DNA of 64,000 nucleotides, from NCBI RefSeq assembly GCF_963082655.1, contig NC_081555.1:19247196-19311195 (forward strand), given 5' to 3'. Positions 1-9,815 of the stretch are shown in pieces. A model generated the notes under the pieces. The model saw nothing but the letters and a program-made list of their open reading frames with translations. It was not told the DNA's origin and made no database searches. A program made the position numbers and the translations under genes. Position 1 is the first letter of the stretch; the number at the start of each line of letters is the position of its first letter. This DNA comes from Stomoxys calcitrans (lineage: Eukaryota > Arthropoda > Insecta > Diptera > Muscidae).

Positions 1-165
1 AGAGTCGAGCTTTTTAGGCCGGCGTCGAAGTCGGAGTAGTACTATTGGGCCGGAGTCGGAGTTTGGTTTGGAGCTGAGCACGTCTTACCCAACTCCGAAC
101 CACTCTACGACTCCGACTAAGACTCTGACCCGAGGTTGGAGTCAAGTGCTAGACTCCGCATTTGT
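1..165. repeat. Degenerate GGAGTC-rich tract
   Basis: The motifs GGAGTCGGAGT, GTCGAAGTCGGAGT and ACTCCGAC recur irregularly, in both orientations. The tract is GC-richer than the DNA that follows. No coding sense was seen. It may be the decayed edge of a satellite that continues to the left of the window. From 166 to 299 the sequence is AT-rich and unremarkable. Confidence 0.35.
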
Positions 166-299
166 AACTATTAACTCTTACAAAGCCAAATTACACTACA
201 CAAGTAACTGATACTAACCGTGCTGTAGTATGACTTTAATAAATAGTACTTAAATCACCATTTTGCTTGAAAAGGCTAAAATACTGCAGTAAACTTAGG

Positions 300-2215
300 G
301 AAATGATGGTAGAACTACCTTTTCTTTGGAGAAAGAGAAAAAAATAGGCACTAAGCTGGAAACAGGGTGGTAGAACAACGATCCTTGGGGAAAGGGTGGT
401 AGAACTACCATATCTTTGGAGAAAGTGTTGTAGAACTAATCTTTCGTAGGAGAAAGGGTGGTAGAACTAAACTTTGCTAGGGAAAAGTGTCTCTGAGCAA
501 CCTTTTTTTTGGCAAAAAGATAATACAACAACCCTTTTTATCATGAAAGAATGGAAGAACAACTTTTTCTTTGGAGTAAGTGTAACAAAACAACCCCTTT
601 TATGGAAAAAGTGCAGTAATAGAACCCCTACCAAGTGTTGTAAAACAACCATTTGAATGGAGTAAAGCAGGTAGAACCACCCTTTCTTTAGGCAAAGGGT
701 TTTCAAAAAAAAGGTAAAAGAACTACCCTTCTCTTGGGGAAAGGGTAAAAGAAGTACCCTTTCTTTGGAGAAAAGGTAAATGAAATTCCCTTGCCTTGGA
801 GAAAGTATTGGGTTGCCCAAAAAGTAATTGCGGATTTTTCATATAGTCGGCGTTGACAAATTTTTTCACAGCTTGTGACTCTGTAATTGCATTCTTTTTT
901 CTGTCAGTTATCAGCTGTTACTTTTAGCTTGCTTTAGAAAAAAAGTGTAAAAAAAGTATATTTGATTAAAGTTCATTATAAGTTTTATTAAAAATCCATT
1001 TACTTTCTTTTAAAAAATCCGCAATTACTTTTTGGGCAACCCAATATAAAAGAACTGCAAAGGGTTTTCAAAAAAAGGTAAAAGAACTACCCTTCTCTTG
1101 GGGAAAGGGTAAAAGAAGTACCCTTTCTTTGGAGAAAAGGTAAATGAACTTCCCTTGCCTTGGAGAAAGTATAAAAGAACTGCAAAGTGTTTTCAAAAAA
1201 AGGTAAAAGAACTACCCCTCTCTTGGGAAAAAGGGTAAAAGAAGTACCCTTTCTTTGGAAAAAAGGTAAATGAACTTCCCTTGCCTTGGAAAAAGTATAA
1301 AAGAACTGCCCTTCCTCTTGGAAAAGGAAATATACCTTTCTTTCCCTTAAGGAAAGGGTAAATGAACTACACATCCTTCGATGAAAGGGTAAAAGAACTA
1401 CCCTTCCTTTGGGGAAATGGTTAATGAACAAAGTAAAAAGAACTTTCTTTCAATAAGGGAAAGTATTAAAGAACGAGCCTACCTTTGTGGAAAGGGTAAT
1501 AGAACTAGCCCTCATTTGGGGAAAATGTAAAAAAAAAATACTCTTTCATTGGGGAAAGGGTAAGAGTACCACACATTCTTTGGGGAAAGGGTATTATAAC
1601 TTTCTTTCTCTGGGAAAAGTATAAGAGTATCACCCTTTCTTTGGGAAAAGGGTAATTAAAGTACCCTTCTTTTAGGTAAAGGGTAATAAACCCTTCCCTG
1701 AAGAAGTGGTTAATAGATCTACCCTTTACTAGGGGTCAGTATTATGTAAGTACCCTTCCCTTGTGTAATGCAAAAAGCCTTTCCTTTGGCAATGGAAATA
1801 CATGTACCCTGTCCCCTAGGGAAAGGGTAATACATATACCCTTCCCTTTGGGAAATAGTAATACATGTACCCCTCCTATGTGGAAAGGGTAATACAAGTA
1901 CCCTTTCCATGTAGAAAGGGTAGTACCAGTGCCCTTCTCGTGAGGAAAGTGTAATACAAGAACCCTTCCCTTGCGAAGAGGGCAATACAAGTGCCATTCC
2001 CAAGGGAAAGGAGTAACACCAGTATTCCTTAGCGAAGCCATAATACAAGTACCCTGCCCTTGGGGAAGGGGTAACACCAGTACCCTCACCTTGGGGAAAG
2101 GTTAATAAAAGAGTCCATCCCTTGGGGAAAGCGTACGCATTTATAAATCCTTTGGGAAAAGGGTAGTACAAGTACCATCCCCAGAGGGATTTTAATACAC
2201 TTTCCATTCCTTGCT
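300..2215. repeat. 31-bp hairpin satellite, block A (degenerate)
   Basis: Units of about 31 bp follow the pattern GGGTAATANAAGTACCC joined to CTTCCCTTGGGGAAA. Each unit holds two dyads: GGGTA...TACCC around a 7-nt core, and CCCTTTC...GAAAGGG around CTTTGG or CCTTGG. Copies are diverged and the core varies (AATACAAG, AAAAGAAC, GTAGAAC). The block is split by a MITE at 808-1044. Short open frames on both strands here only follow the repeat and are not genes. Confidence 0.85.
808..1044 (-). mobile_element. MITE copy 1, mariner-type ends, inverted orientation
   Basis: This 237-bp element has terminal inverted repeats starting TTGGGTTGCCCAAAAAG and ending in the complement. It is flanked by TA at 806-807 and 1045-1046. 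Its interior is the reverse complement of the copies at 4144, 32488 and 54043, so I assign it minus relative to them. It encodes no protein. It is inserted in the 31-bp satellite: an empty homologous site (GAGAAAGTATAAAAGAAC) is visible near 1163-1180, which confirms a TA target duplication. Mariner/Tc1 transposases duplicate TA; the source transposase is not in this window. Confidence 0.88.
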
Positions 2216-4140
2216 TAGAGAAATGGAAAGTGTACTAAAGCTTACCATCACCCAAGGGAAAGGGTACTAAGGCTACCATCAACCAAGGAAAAGGGTACTA
2301 ATGCTACCTTCCCTTTGGGGAAAGAGTACTAAAGCTACCCTCCCCCAAGGAAAAGGATACTAGAGCTACCCTCCCTCAAGGAAAAGGGCATTAAAGCTAC
2401 CCTCCTCCAAGAGAAAGGGTACTAAATCTATCCTCCCCTAATCGAAAGGGTACAAAAGCTACCCTCTCATAAAGGAAAGGCTGCTAAAGCTACCTTCCTT
2501 TAAGGGAAATGGTACTAAAGCTACCCTCCCATAAGGGAAATGGTATTAAAGCTACCCTCCCTTAAAGGAAAAGGTACTAAATCTACCCTCGTTCAAGGGA
2601 CAGGGTACTAAAGCGATCCTTTCCCAAGGGAAAGGGTACATAAGCTACCCTCCCTCAAGGGGAAGGGTACTAAAGCTACCCTCCCTCAAGGGGAAGGATA
2701 CTAAAGTTACCCTCTCCCAAAGGATAGGGTACTTAAGCTACACTCCCCAAAGGGAAAAGGGCTACCCTCTCCCAAAGGGAAGGGTGCAAAAGCTACCCTT
2801 CTCCAAGGGAATGGATACTAAAGCTACTGAAGCTACCCTCTTTGAAAGGAAATTGTATTAAAGCTACTCTCTCCCAAGCGAAAGCGTGCTGAAGCTACCC
2901 TCGTTCAAGGGTCTGGGTACTAAAGCTACCCTGCCCCAAGGAAAAGGGTATTAAAGCTACCCTCCCTTTTAGGAAAAGGTGCTGAAGCTACCCTCGGTCA
3001 AGGGGCTGGGTATTAAAGCTACCCTCCCATAAGGGAAAGGGTACTAAAGCTACCCTCCTGCAAGAGAAATGGTACTAAAGCTAACCTCCCATAAGGGAAA
3101 TGGTATTTAAGCTACACTCCCATAAGGGAAAAGGTACTAAAGCTACCCTCGTTCAAGGGACAGGGTACTAAAGCGATCCTCCCCCAAGGGAAAGGATACT
3201 TAAGCTACCCTCCCCCAAGGGAAGGGGTACTAAAGCTACACTCCCCCAAGGGAAAGGGTACTAAAGCTAACCTTCACAAAGCGAAAGGGTACTTAAGCTA
3301 CCCTCTCCTAGGGGAAATGGTATTAAATCTACCCTCTCCAAAGGGAAAGGGTACCAAAGCTACCCTCTCCTAAGGGAAATGGTATTAAATCTACCCTCTT
3401 CTAGGGGAAATGGTATTAAATCTACCCTCCCCTAAGGCAAAGGGTACTAAAGCTACCCTCCTTCGTGGGACAGGGTACTAAAGCGACTCTCCCCCAAGGG
3501 AAAGGGTACTAAAGCGACCCTCCCCCAAGGGAAAGGGTACTAAAGCTATCCTCCCCTAATCCAAAGGGTACTAAAGCTACCCTCCCATAAGGGAAAGGGT
3601 ACTAAAGCTACCCTCCTGTAAGAGAAATGGTACTAAAGCTACCCACCCATAAGGGAAGTGGTATTAAAGCTACCCTCCCATAAGGGAAAAGGTACTAAAG
3701 CTACCCTCGTTCAAGTGACAGGGTATTAAAGCGATCCTCCCTCAAGGAAAAGGGTACTTAAGCTACCCTCCCCCAAGGGAAGGGGTACTAAGCTACCCTC
3801 CCCCAAGGGAAAGGGTACAAAAGCTACCCTTCACCAATCGAAAGGGTACTTAAGCTACCCTCTCCTAGGGGAAATAGTATTAAATCTACCCTCCCCTAAG
3901 GGAAAGGGTACTAAAGCTACCCTCCTTCGTGGGACAGGGTACTAAAGCGACCCTCCCCCAAGGGAAAGGGTACTTAAGTTACCCTCCTCCAAGCGAAACG
4001 GAACTAAAGCTACCCTTCCCCAAAAGAGACGGTACTAAAGCTTCTCCACTCCAAGAAAATGGGTGCTAATGGGTTCTACCAAAGCTACCCTCCCCCATGG
4101 TAAAGGGTACTTCAACAACTTTTATCGAGGAGAAAGATTA
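2216..4140 (+). repeat. 31-bp hairpin satellite, block B (CTAAAGC type)
   Basis: About 60 units of roughly 31 bp have the form GGGTACTAAAGCTACCC followed by TCCCCCAAGGGAAA. They are more homogeneous than block A. The GGGTA/TACCC arms pair around CTAAAGC, and the CCC...GGG arms pair around CAAG. The array ends at about 4140 against a MITE. The same unit recurs in reverse orientation at 4916-5522. Confidence 0.92.
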
Positions 4141-4143
4141 CTA

Positions 4144-4378
4144 TGGGTTGCCCAAAAAGTAATTGCGGATTTTTTAAAAGAAAGTAATTGCATTTTTAAT
4201 AAAACTTAGAATGAACTTTAATCAAATATACTTTTTTACACTTTTTTTCTAAAGCAAACTAAAAGTAACAGCTGATAACTGACAGAAGAAAGAATGCAAT
4301 TACAGAGTCACAAGCTGTGAAAAAATTTGTCAACACCGACTATATGAAAAATCCGCAATTACTTTTTGGGCAACCCAA
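4144..4378 (+). mobile_element. MITE copy 2, mariner-type ends
   Basis: This 235-bp element has the same inverted ends as copy 1, with one T missing at the left tip. It is flanked by TA at 4142-4143 and 4379-4380. It lies in the opposite orientation to the copy at 808-1044, so the two bracket about 3.1 kb of satellite in inverted orientation. It is noncoding. Confidence 0.88.
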
Positions 4379-4380
4379 TA

Positions 4381-4915
4381 AAATTGCTCTACCCTTGGGG
4401 ATAGGATAATAAAAGACAGTATCAGACAGTGTGAGGATCCGTATCCTGAGAGCACAAGGCTATTACTGAGAGGTGATGAGAAGAAAGTCAGTATAGCTCT
4501 CAGTTACAGAAAAGGTGTCGCACTTATATATGTGAAAGGCATGTGAAGAAGATGATGAGACGTTCGAATTTCTGTACCTAGATGTGGACATGATATTTGG
4601 TCGAATCAACTAAGTTGCACAGAATGAAAAACCAAATGATTTTGTTTGCAACACGGAGTTCCTGACATAGATTTCTCTTACAGAAAAAAATAAAAATCGG
4701 CTTAAATCAGGAAATAATTGATTTAATTAATTTTTTAATTGAATCGGCTATTTCCTGTTATCGTAGCAATATGTTGTTCACTGAAGCGGCAGCCCTTGAC
4801 CCATGAAAGACTCCATCGCGTAAATCCGGCACATAGAACCGGCTGCCATGGTATTGCTATAGGTTTGTCGCAGTATGAGACGTATAAGTCTTTAAAATCT
4901 CTTTCCCTTTATATT
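4381..4915. other. Spacer between inverted satellite blocks
   Basis: This mostly unique, moderately AT-rich sequence separates block B from inverted block C. A short open frame at 4739-5008 runs into the satellite and shows no recognisable domain, so I do not call it a gene. A dispersed-repeat fragment lies at 4755-4865. Confidence 0.6.
4755..4865. mobile_element. Fragment of a dispersed fly repeat
   Basis: The words GGCAGCCCTTG, AAGACTCCATCGCG and AACCGGCTGCCATGG resemble a dispersed repeat tail that I recall from fly genomes, often preceded by TTG repeats. Only about 110 bp remains, with no clear ends or target duplication. The family assignment is from memory and weak. Confidence 0.35.
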
Positions 4916-5522
4916 AAAGGGAACAAATTGAGAGTAGGTTCAATACAATTTCCTTTCGGAGAGGGTAGCTTCAGTAGCATTAGTACCCTTTCCCTTGGGG
5001 AAGGGTAGCTTTCGCACCCTTTCCTTTGAGAGAGGGTAGCCCTTTGCGGAGGGTAGCTTAAGTGCCCTATCCTTTGGGAGAGGGTAACTTTAGTATCCTT
5101 CCCCTTGAGGGAGGGTAGCTTTAGTACCCTTTTGATTAGGGGAGGATAGCTTTAGTACCCTTTCGCTTAGAGGAGGGTCGCTTAGAACCTTTTCCCTTTA
5201 AGGGAGGGTAGCTTAAGTACCCTTTCCCTTGGGGGAGGATCGCTTTAGTTCCCTGTCCCTTGAACAAGGGTAGCTTTAGTACCTTTTCCTTTATGGGAGG
5301 GTAGCTTTAATGCCATTTCCCTTATGGGAGGGTAGCTTTAATACCATTTCCCTTATGGGAGGGTAACTTTAGTACCCTGTCCCTTAAAGGAGGGTAGCTT
5401 TAGCACCCTTTCCTTTATGGAAGGGTAGCTATCGTACCCTTTCGATTAGGGAAGTATAGATTTAGTACACTTTCCCTTAGGGGAGGGTAGCTTTAGTGTC
5501 CGTTTCCTTCAGGGATTGCATT
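4916..5522 (-). repeat. 31-bp hairpin satellite, block C (inverted)
   Basis: About 19 units read GGGTAGCTTTAGTACCC followed by TTTCCCTTGGGGGA. This is the reverse complement of the block B unit (core GCTTTAG instead of CTAAAGC). Block B and block C therefore form a long inverted arrangement with about 0.8 kb between them, including the MITE. No coding function is seen. Confidence 0.92.
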
Positions 5523-6130
5523 TATTTAAGCACCATATTTGAATGTTTTTTAAAGATTCGATTAAAAAGATGATTGAATCAAAAAATTTTCTAATTAAAA
5601 ATTACAAATTTTTAATCACGATTGTGATTAAAAAAAATTTCAGATTCAATTAAAAAATTAATTGAATCATTTTAAAAATTTATTGATTCAATTAAAACAT
5701 TAATTGAATCAATTAGAAAACTTATCGAATCAATCAAAAAAAGTTAATTGAATTAATTAAAAAATTAATTGAATCAATTAATTTTTTTAATTAAATATTA
5801 CAAAAAGTTCAATCACGTTTGTCATTGAAAAAAAATAATTTTCAATTAAAAAATTATTGAATTAATTAATTTTTTACATGAAAATGATTTTATTGTCAAT
5901 TAAAATTTTAATTGAAGAATTTTTAGCAATTTTTTTTTTTTTTTGTTAATTAAATATTAAAAAATTACAAAATGTTAATTAAATATTACAAAAAGTTCAA
6001 TCACGTTTGTCATTGAAAAAAAAAATAATTTAAATTAAAAAATGATTGAATTAATTAATCTTTTACTTGAAAACGATTTTATTGTCAATTAAAATTTTAA
6101 TTGAAGAATTTTTAGCAATTTTTTTTTGTG
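5523..6130. repeat. AT-rich ATTAATTGAATC repeat with ~188-bp direct duplication
   Basis: The first part (5560-5790) repeats AATTAATTGAATC and its complement, giving many small palindromes. A segment containing AAAAAGTTCAATCACGTTTG occurs at about 5800 and again at about 5988. The copies are followed by the same CATTGAAAA, TTTTATTGTCAATTAAAA and GAATTTTTAGCAATT words, so a unit of about 188 bp is duplicated. No open frame of interest. Confidence 0.78.
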
Positions 6131-7398
6131 ACGGCTTTACTTTTTGGATTTAAAGCGCAAACGGAGGTGATTAGTTTGCTTAGATTTATGTTTATAATGG
6201 CAAGGGGCTGTATGAAATTCACAACCCATTTTCAGTCTTATATTTACAATAAACAAGTTTAGGGAATTTATAATGTGTTTAAAGTCATTCAAATTGTCTA
6301 TCCCAACTATGCAAAGATTACAATTATCCTCATTGTCAACATATCATCTATTTCTTAGTCGTGTCAAGAGCTCAGATGCCTGACAGTAGTCATATGACAT
6401 TACAAATAACGTATACCCACACCATATCACCAATCATCTTGTAATTATATAACAAAATATATTATTTAACTTAAAGTTAACATTCGAAAGGTCGAATTCT
6501 TTCGAATGTCCTAATGATTCACACAAGGTCTTTGGGGTTTTTTTTTGCCTTATGCTGACAAATAGCCTCAAGTCAAAGAACGATGTGTACATTTCATCGA
6601 AATTAACATTAACATGCAAACAATGATATTTACAATTAAAATTCTTTGCTGTTCGCTTGTTGGTTCGAAAAATGTCAACTTGTGTAAAGGACAATCATTC
6701 GGTGTGGCAATGTGATGCTATGCAAATTTTGTACAAATTCTTAAGATATTTGTAAACAATATCATTAGAAGCCTTAGGACAGCCACCTTGGGCAGTTAGG
6801 AGATGCAGCTGCAGGGGCGTAGTAAGGGAAATTTATTAAAGAATATCAAGTGGGTAGTAACTCTAATTGAAGGTTTATTTTTAAATTTTTGTTTGCCTTC
6901 CAAAATGTTGTTGGATGCGAAAATTTTTCAAAATTTGTTTTCCTTTCTCCCCATGCCTCTTCTCTCCTTTATGCTCCCTTATGGATTCCTCCCTCTCTCT
7001 GTGCTACTCTTCTGGCCCTGCTGCCGTATAGCTACATACATTTAATTTTCCATGTTGCGGTGACATCGTACATGAAATCGAGAGAGATTTGTCGTTAAGA
7101 TACTTTAGAAAATAATTAAGAAAACAAAGACAAAGACTTTGGCACCTAACCACCGAGCCAGTAGAGTATCGAAATACTCATCAAACCATTACGCTTGTTG
7201 GAGAGGGAGGGTGCGAGGATTCAGGGTATTTCGAAAGAAGACAAAGTATGTAAACATCATTTTGTCATTACATTGTCCTGTGCTGCTGCATACTGATGAT
7301 GGTGAGGATGATGATGTGCCAGACATTTTTTTCCCTGTTTCATATTTACACTTGAATTAAATGTGAAAATTTGGTTTTCTTACACTTAAGCACATACG
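6131..7398. other. Unique noncoding stretch
   Basis: This AT-rich DNA has no repeats of note. Short open frames (6434-6694 minus, 6803-7045 plus, 7139-7360 plus) have no recognisable domain and no convincing codon bias. It could be intronic or intergenic fly DNA. No splice structure or exon could be supported. Confidence 0.5.
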
Positions 7399-7399
7399 C

Positions 7400-7434
<35 letters not shown>
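7399..7434. repeat. (CA)n microsatellite
   Basis: This is a near-perfect CA dinucleotide run with one early CG interruption. Shorter CA/TG runs occur at about 10628-10650, 31896-31922, 52389-52407, 57510-57531, 61877-61918 and 62039-62056. Confidence 0.95.
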
Positions 7435-7435
<1 letters not shown>

Positions 7436-8049
7436 CAACTTACATCCGCCCTTGGAGGCCTGCTATGCTACTTGCCATTGTTTGGCGAGTGCCTGAAAGT
7501 ATGCAATTATTTATTCATCATTAGGATTTTGTTTGCAGGCAAGTTTAAGTTGCATGCCACATCAGGCAGTTGTTTGTTGCCAAAGGAAACCATCATCAAA
7601 CCGAAGTCTTAAATTTCAATTAAATTTTAATGTTTTGTGGTTGAGCAACCACAATTTTTAACAACTTTCAAAAATTCCCCCTTTGATTGTTTGTCTTTCT
7701 ATGCTGACTGTATGTGCATATCTTGTTTCTCACAAATTCGTTTCGTTTTATTTGCCGCTACTATTGTTGTGGAGTGGCGCAATAAGCCAAAGTAATGAAA
7801 GAAAAACAACAGCAGCAACAATAACACCAAATAAAAGGGAAACATCACTCGGCCACAGCATAAAATATCAAATCCACTCATTTTTGCAATCCCAAAAAAG
7901 CACGAATGAATGAAAGAAAATAAAAAAAACAACTAAATGGAACGGTCATGCAACATTGTTTCGCAAGAGGACAGTAGACATCGAAATAATGATGATGAAA
8001 AAAAAAAATAAAAATTTACAAATTCATTGCGTCCCCTGTCGAAACCATC
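7435..8049. other. Unique noncoding stretch
   Basis: AT-rich single-copy-looking DNA with poly-A and poly-T tracts and short CAGCAG-like runs near 7810. Overlapping small open frames on opposite strands at 7683-7932 carry no known motif and are not called as genes. Confidence 0.5.
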
Positions 8050-8290
8050 TCCTCTTATTCATATGCTTTAGGTGAATTCTCAAAGACACATCTGCTAGAT
8101 CGCCAAGAGGGGAGAAAACTTGTCCTCCTAAGAAAGAAAGGATATGCTCCTCCTGAAGACCAGGACATGAGCAGAGTAAGTGCTCCATCTATACCTCATC
8201 ATGTCAGCTTACACAGAAATAATTATGCGAGGCTTCCGTGTGCGCGGCCATAGGGCTTATGGGACAGTTTCCACTTATGTATCCTAACAG

Positions 8291-9120
8291 TACTCAGTGG
8301 CCCCTTTTCAAAGCCCAGCAGTTCTTTAGTCCTTTTCTGGTTGACGGTAGGCTGCTGGCATTTCAACTTCCATGAACTTACTCCCACGTATGCAAGACTG
8401 GTGACTGGTTCGTTCCCATAGATGGAACCCACCCTGACATTTTCATACGCCTTTTTATGATACAATCCAGTCTCGGAACCAAATTTTGGGCCATGTCGTG
8501 ACCCTGCAGTCTATTCAGGGGTTCCAAGCACTCCATTTCACTTTTCTCGAAAGTTTCTGTCACTCCACCATGTATTGCGACCTCACTTTTCTCAAAAGTA
8601 CTCAGTGACCTCTTACCAAAGCCCAGCAGTTACTTCAACCTCTTCATGTCGGCGGTAGCCTAGAGTGTGCTGGCATTTCGGCTTCCATCAACTTACTCCC
8701 ACTTTGCCACGCCTCCACACTGGCTATCCCCTCTACAATGTTTAGAATATCGATTTATGGCAACGTTCCCAGAGGTGGAGCCCATCCTGACATATTCTCA
8801 TTTCCGTGATTACCATCAAGTCTGGGAACCAAATTTTGCACTATGTTGTGGCTCTGAAGTCTATTCAGGGGTTCCAGGCACTCCACCGTGCATTACGAAC
8901 TCACTTTTCTCAAAAGTACTCAGTGGCCCCTTTTCAAAGCCCGGCAGTTCTTTAGTCCTTTTCGGATTGACCGTAGGCCAGAGTATGCTGGCATTTCGGC
9001 TTCCATCAACTTACTCCCACTTTGCCACGCCTCCTCCTTGGCTAAACCCTCTACAATGTTTAGAATTTCGAATTATGGCAACGTATGCAAGACCGGCGAT
9101 TGGCCAATTCGTCTTACCAT
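8291..9120. repeat. Tandem triplication of a ~315-bp retroelement segment
   Basis: The string CTCAGTGGCCCCTTTTCAAA or a close variant starts at about 8291, 8600 and 8919. Each is followed by AAAGCCC(A/G)GCAGTT, a ...CGGTAG... stretch and CATCAACTTACTCCCAC (CATGAACTTACTCCCAC in copy 1). Copies 2 and 3 also share GCCACGCCTCC and CTCTACAATGTTTAGAAT. The linkers TCTATTCAGGGGTTCCA and CTCACTTTTCTC are repeated too. The unit lies within the antisense retrotransposon remnant. Confidence 0.85.
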
Positions 9121-9121
9121 T

Positions 9122-9333
9122 CGTCAACCCTTACCCAGCCCCTTACCCAGCCCCTTACCCAGCCCCTTACCCAGCCCCTTACTCAGCCCCTTACCCAGCC
9201 CCTTACTCAGCCCCTTACCCAGCCCCTTACCCAGCCCCTTACCCAGCCCCTTACCCAGCCCCTTACCCAGCCCCTTACCCAGCCCCTTACCCAACCCCTT
9301 ACCCAGCCCCTTACCCAACCCCTTGGCCAGCTC
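9122..9333. repeat. 12-bp minisatellite CAGCCCCTTACC
   Basis: About 17 copies of CAGCCCCTTACC with a few T or A variants (ACTCAG, CCAACC). The 12-nt length keeps reading frames open, giving LTQP, PYPA and GKGL peptides that are not genes. The array lies between the RNase H-like part and the downstream part of the retrotransposon remnant, so it appears to have grown inside that element. Confidence 0.97.
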
Positions 9334-9649
9334 GCCATACGCTTGATGACCCGGGACCCATCAGAGCCTAACAGCCTTTCCCTAGGTTCAAAGAAGCTCC
9401 TTCCATCTTTTATCCAATCTCGACTTTGCACAGTCCGACGCCAGAGACTTAGAGTCAACTTTCCCGCATCGACACCGTCCACAAGCGCAAATGATAACCT
9501 GCTTCCAAAGAATTCAATGATGACGCCTGCCTCCCTGCACCCATCCAAATTAGACCCATCCCTGCATACAGTTGGCCTGAGGGAGGGAGGGCTACCCCAG
9601 GCCCAGAGATATCTTTTCGGAAAATCGATATCCAACCCCTTAACAAGGA

Positions 9650-9815
9650 GGCCACCGTAGCACAGAGGTTAGCATGTCCGGCTAAGATGGTGAACGCCTG
9701 GGTTCTAATCCTGAGCTGCTGTGGGTTTTTTGGCACTGCACTGCCTGATGTCTTTGAATGTGAATCTGTGCCAATCCTAGTCTCTCCATTTTCAAGCAAT
9801 GGCTGCACTGCCTAA
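9650..9815 (+). mobile_element. tRNA-headed SINE, variant body
   Basis: The head GGCCACCGTAGCACAGAGGTTAGCATG contains an A-box-like sequence (TAGCACAGAGGTTAGC) and GGGTTCTAATCC is B-box-like. Both match the heads at 43838 and 51525. The body (TGGGTTTTTTGGCACTGC, AATCTGTGCCAATCC) differs from the other copies, so this may be a different SINE sharing the same head. The 3' limit is uncertain. Confidence 0.55.

Larger units (their letters stand above)
8050..9650 (-). pseudogene. Non-LTR retrotransposon remnant (RNase H to 3' region), antisense
   Basis: Read on the minus strand from about 9640, a degraded RNase H start is visible (DGSNLDGC then AGVIIEF and SRLSFAL), the usual DGSKLDG...GAGV...LSF pattern of Jockey-like ORF2 proteins. 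Further along come words such as ILNIVEGIA and [16 protein letters not shown]. These resemble LLNTVDGMARVA and DRRRTKVLLL in the remnant at 62.5-63.8 kb, downstream of its RNase H domain. The frame is broken many times, a 12-bp minisatellite sits in the middle, and a ~315-bp piece is triplicated. It is non-functional. The outer limits are approximate. Confidence 0.65.
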
